From the NCBI RefSeq assembly GCF_003290185.1, contig NZ_QNFY01000006.1:186001-250000 (forward strand): a stretch of DNA of 64,000 bases, read 5' to 3'. Within the stretch, counting starts at the first letter, position 1. Each line of letters opens with the position of its first letter. A model generated the notes under the pieces. The model searched no databases, was not told the DNA's origin, and saw only the letters and a program-made list of their open reading frames with translations. This document shows, piece by piece, positions 61,524 through 64,000 of this stretch. Position numbers and translations under genes: made by a program. The DNA is from Chryseobacterium lathyri (GTDB lineage Bacteria > Bacteroidota > Bacteroidia > Flavobacteriales > Weeksellaceae).

Positions 61524-63713
61524 ATGAATTTTGTAGAGTGTCATGAGGAACCTATCCATATTCCTGGGTATATACAAAGTTTTGGATACCTGATTGGCAT
61601 TGATGCAGAATCTCAATCCATCACTTTTTTCAGCCGGAATATTACGGATATATTTAAAGTCGGAAATGCGGAGCTGCTTTTTGGAAGAGGCCTTATGGAT
61701 TTTCCTGAAATCTTCCGGACTGTTATTGACTCCGATCTTTATACTTCCCTGCAGGACTTTACAAGAAGAGAAAATGAGACCCATTTCGATAAAGTATTTA
61801 TCGGTGATAAGGAATATCATTTTTCCGTTTTCAGAAGCGGTAAACACATTTTCCTTGAATTTGAGGCGGTACTGAAAAATCCCAACAAGCGCATTTCTAA
61901 TAAGTACGACAATTTTTATGTCATAGATAATGAAAAGGAGCTGTGGGAGCAATTGCTAAGCACGCTTTCTAAAATTGTGAATTATGACCGGATGATGGTT
62001 TATAAATTTATGATGGACGGCTCGGGAAAAGTGATTGCAGAAAGAAGGAATGATAATATGGAGAGCTATCTGGGACTTTATTATCCTGAATCTGATATTC
62101 CAAGACAGGCCAGAGAGCTTTATTTAAAGAAAAGAAAAAGAATATTCAGTAATGTATATGCTGAAACGGTTCCGCTGATAAGCAGAACGGATGAAAATAT
62201 TGATCTTACTTTTGTGGCTTCAAGAGGAATGTCGCCTATTCATGGCCAGTACATAAAAAATTCCGGAGCTTCTTCCAGTTTCAGTGTATCTATTATTATT
62301 GAGGATCATCTTTGGGGTTTGGTTACCTGCCAGAACTCGGAGGCAAAGCATATTGATCTTGAAGATAGGGTACAGGCAGGAATTTTTACGGCTCTGGCTT
62401 CCAATGCCTATTCTTCGTTCAAGTCTAAAAATGAACTGAAATACCGTCTGGAGCTGAACGAAAAATCGTCCCAGCTGAAAGCGGAGTTTTTGAAACATAA
62501 TAATCTTTTTGATTCACTAGCAGACAATAAAGGAAAGATAAGAAAGCTGCCTGAGGCAGACGGTTTAGCTATTATTTCGGAAGGAAATACAGTGACTGTT
62601 GGAGTGGTTCCTGAAAACAGGATTATTGATGCCATTGCACATTGGGCTCTTGAGAATACTGCTGACAGTATTTTTGTGAGCAGAAGCTTCCTTAAAGATT
62701 ATGGAAAGGAGCTGGGACTGGACGAAAATGCAGCCGGAATCATTATTTATTTTATTGAGAGAAATAAAAAGGAAATGCTGATCTGGTTCCGTAAAGAGTT
62801 TGATGAACATATCGACTGGGCCGGAAATCCTGAGAAGAAAGTAGAAGTATTGCTGCAGGACGGTAAGGAAATACAGGTTGTTTCGCCAAGAACCTCTTTC
62901 CAGATTTTTACAGAAAATATTAAAGGAAATTCAAAGAGATGGAATTCCAGAGATATCGTTTCGGTGCAGGCTGTCCGCGATGTGATCCTTGAAACCTCGC
63001 ACAAGCAGTACAATGCGATCAAAGCGCTAAATAATGAGCTGAGAAAGGTAAATGAAGAGCTTGACAGTTTTTCTTACACGATCTCTCATGATCTGGGGAC
63101 ACCTTTGACCGTGATGAAGCTGAATGCACAGATGTTGCTTTCTAACTTTGAAAAAACAGAAAAAAATAAAAATAAGCTGAATTCCATTGTTGAAGAAATC
63201 GACAATATGGCGGAAATGATGCATGATGTACTGCAGCTCAGTCGCGCCAAACACAGCGAGATAGAACTGGAACGCCTGCAGCCTCTGAATACGATCCAGA
63301 AAATATCGGAAAATGCAAAGATCACCTTCGATAGCCCGAAAAGTATAATCACGATTAAGGAGTGCCCCGATGTACTTTCGGATAAAACGATGCTTCATCA
63401 GGTATTTTTAAATATTATCAATAATGCAGTGAAATATTCTTCTCATCAGGAAGAGCCGAAAGTGGAAATCCGGGGAACTGAAGAAAACGGGACTGTCGTG
63501 TACAGGATTTCAGATAACGGTATTGGAATTCCCGAACAGGAAAAACATAAAATGTTCAAGATATTTAACAGGATGGATAATGCTAAAACCTTCAAAGGAA
63601 ATGGGATAGGATTGTCTATTGTGCACAGGATTATGAAGCGTATCGGAGGAAATGTGGATTACGAGAGCAATAAAGGAGGAACTTGTTTTATTTTAACGTT
63701 TAAAAAACCCTAA
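61524..63713 (+). CDS. Bacteriophytochrome histidine kinase
   Basis: The 729-residue protein has the order PAS (about 1-120), GAF (about 130-305), PHY (about 320-495) and a HisKA/HATPase_c kinase (about 500-729). Cys6 in VECHEEPIHIPG corresponds to the biliverdin-attaching cysteine of bacterial phytochromes; the chromophore-pocket PxSDIP (D191) and SPIH (H240) motifs and the PHY tongue PRTSF are present. The usual CHH at the end of GAF reads CQN (269-271), a departure at one pocket histidine. The kinase has SHDLGTPL (H522) and ATP motifs SDNGIGIP and GNGIGLSIV. The heme oxygenase gene follows by 26 bases, supplying biliverdin. No response regulator gene is seen in the window. Confidence 0.95.
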   Translation: MNFVECHEEPIHIPGYIQSFGYLIGIDAESQSITFFSRNITDIFKVGNAELLFGRGLMDFPEIFRTVIDSDLYTSLQDFTRRENETHFDKVFIGDKEYHFSVFRSGKHIFLEFEAVLKNPNKRISNKYDNFYVIDNEKELWEQLLSTLSKIVNYDRMMVYKFMMDGSGKVIAERRNDNMESYLGLYYPESDIPRQARELYLKKRKRIFSNVYAETVPLISRTDENIDLTFVASRGMSPIHGQYIKNSGASSSFSVSIIIEDHLWGLVTCQNSEAKHIDLEDRVQAGIFTALASNAYSSFKSKNELKYRLELNEKSSQLKAEFLKHNNLFDSLADNKGKIRKLPEADGLAIISEGNTVTVGVVPENRIIDAIAHWALENTADSIFVSRSFLKDYGKELGLDENAAGIIIYFIERNKKEMLIWFRKEFDEHIDWAGNPEKKVEVLLQDGKEIQVVSPRTSFQIFTENIKGNSKRWNSRDIVSVQAVRDVILETSHKQYNAIKALNNELRKVNEELDSFSYTISHDLGTPLTVMKLNAQMLLSNFEKTEKNKNKLNSIVEEIDNMAEMMHDVLQLSRAKHSEIELERLQPLNTIQKISENAKITFDSPKSIITIKECPDVLSDKTMLHQVFLNIINNAVKYSSHQEEPKVEIRGTEENGTVVYRISDNGIGIPEQEKHKMFKIFNRMDNAKTFKGNGIGLSIVHRIMKRIGGNVDYESNKGGTCFILTFKKP

Positions 63714-63739
63714 ATTTGGGAAACTTTAAATCCTTATTT

Positions 63740-64000
63740 ATGGTATCAGAATATCTTAAGCAAAATACAGCGGAATATCACGATGCAGCAGAGAAACTTT
63801 TCAATTCTGAAAAAATTTTCAATAAAACCTTTACCTTAGAAGATTACAAAAAGATCATCAATACGAATTATCTTATGCTTCTTCACAGTGAAGATAAAAT
63901 ATTCAAAAGTCTTTCCGATAAGTACTCCGAAAAACTTCAGCTCAGCGACAGGAAAAAGCTTTCTCTTATCGAAAAGGATCTTGAAAGTCTTTCTCTGGAA
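63740..64000 (+). CDS. Biliverdin-producing heme oxygenase (3' partial)
   Basis: The 87 residues visible (MVSEYLKQNTAEYHDAAEKL onward) fit the N-terminus of bacterial heme oxygenase, with the proximal heme-ligand histidine in TAEYHDAAE (about residue 14) and a helical sequence after it. It converts heme to biliverdin, the phytochrome chromophore. The gene runs off the window end. It begins 26 bases after the phytochrome stop, the usual bphP-bphO pairing though in reverse order to many operons. Confidence 0.82.
   Translation, partial: MVSEYLKQNTAEYHDAAEKLFNSEKIFNKTFTLEDYKKIINTNYLMLLHSEDKIFKSLSDKYSEKLQLSDRKKLSLIEKDLESLSLE

Overview
The window reads as chromosomal DNA of a Bacteroidota bacterium of the class Flavobacteriia, most probably Chryseobacterium or a close Weeksellaceae relative. 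The evidence is: type IX secretion (T9SS) C-terminal sorting domains; promoters of the TTG-N(17-23)-TAnnTTTG type; a short GG-leader bacteriocin-like peptide; a GH92 mannosidase, a TonB-dependent receptor without visible partner genes, and SdhCAB of the Bacteroidota type; and AT-rich intergenic spacers filled with short palindromic repeats. I see no rRNA, tRNA, CRISPR array, transposase, integrase or prophage gene.

Layout. 1-2.3 kb: end of an LpxD-like acyltransferase, sucD and an outer-membrane barrel. 2.5-4.7 kb: a NatAB-type ABC exporter. 4.8-7.7 kb: a minimal T9SS-sorted protein, hemB, a GG-leader peptide, an unknown beta-rich protein and a TM2 protein. 7.9-10.9 kb: LptB with an unusual C-terminal domain, then an MsbA-like exporter. 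11-14.7 kb: regulators and small stress or unknown genes (AhpD-like, Crp/Fnr, WYL, DinB, lipoprotein). 15-17.5 kb: a TonB-dependent receptor bracketed by two copies of an intergenic repeat. 17.6-19.8 kb: an overlapping operon of cobalamin adenosyltransferase, thiamine pyrophosphokinase and a lipoprotein phosphatase. 19.8-23.1 kb: arginine decarboxylase and agmatinase for polyamine synthesis, with a HAD phosphatase between them. 23.1-24.9 kb: DNA alkylation repair (AraC-MGMT fusion, AlkB). 25-34.5 kb: CocE-type hydrolase, BON proteins, a dicarboxylate/amino-acid symporter with a phytanoyl-CoA dioxygenase-like gene, GH92, and an unknown gene. 34.6-38.4 kb: Mrp and NifU-like Fe-S proteins, then a flotillin pair. 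38.4-46.5 kb: a barstar-like orphan, a large T9SS protein, a short-chain oxidoreductase coupled to a 51-residue membrane peptide, and ppx-ppk1. 46.8-51 kb: dnaK, an esterase with TPR repeats and a secreted thioredoxin. 51.2-52.5 kb: two tandem modules, each a small membrane peptide followed by a helical cytosolic protein. 52.8-54.9 kb: YejK-like nucleoid protein and a membrane protein. 55-61 kb: a minus-strand run of outer-membrane porin, dicarboxylate transporter and sdhCAB. 61.5-64 kb: a bacteriophytochrome kinase followed by a heme oxygenase, cut by the window end.

Several gene groups make functional units: succinate/dicarboxylate uptake and oxidation (porin-DASS-SdhCAB), alkylation repair (Ada-like with AlkB), polyamine synthesis (SpeA with SpeB), polyphosphate turnover (Ppk1-Ppx), and photoreceptor plus chromophore synthesis (BphP-BphO). 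The least explained parts are the twin peptide/helical-protein modules at 51.3-52.5 kb, the beta-rich protein at 6.6-7.3 kb with a weak gasdermin-like look next to a GG-leader peptide, the extra domain on LptB, and the dispersed palindromic repeats. All family assignments come from reading the sequence; no database search was run.
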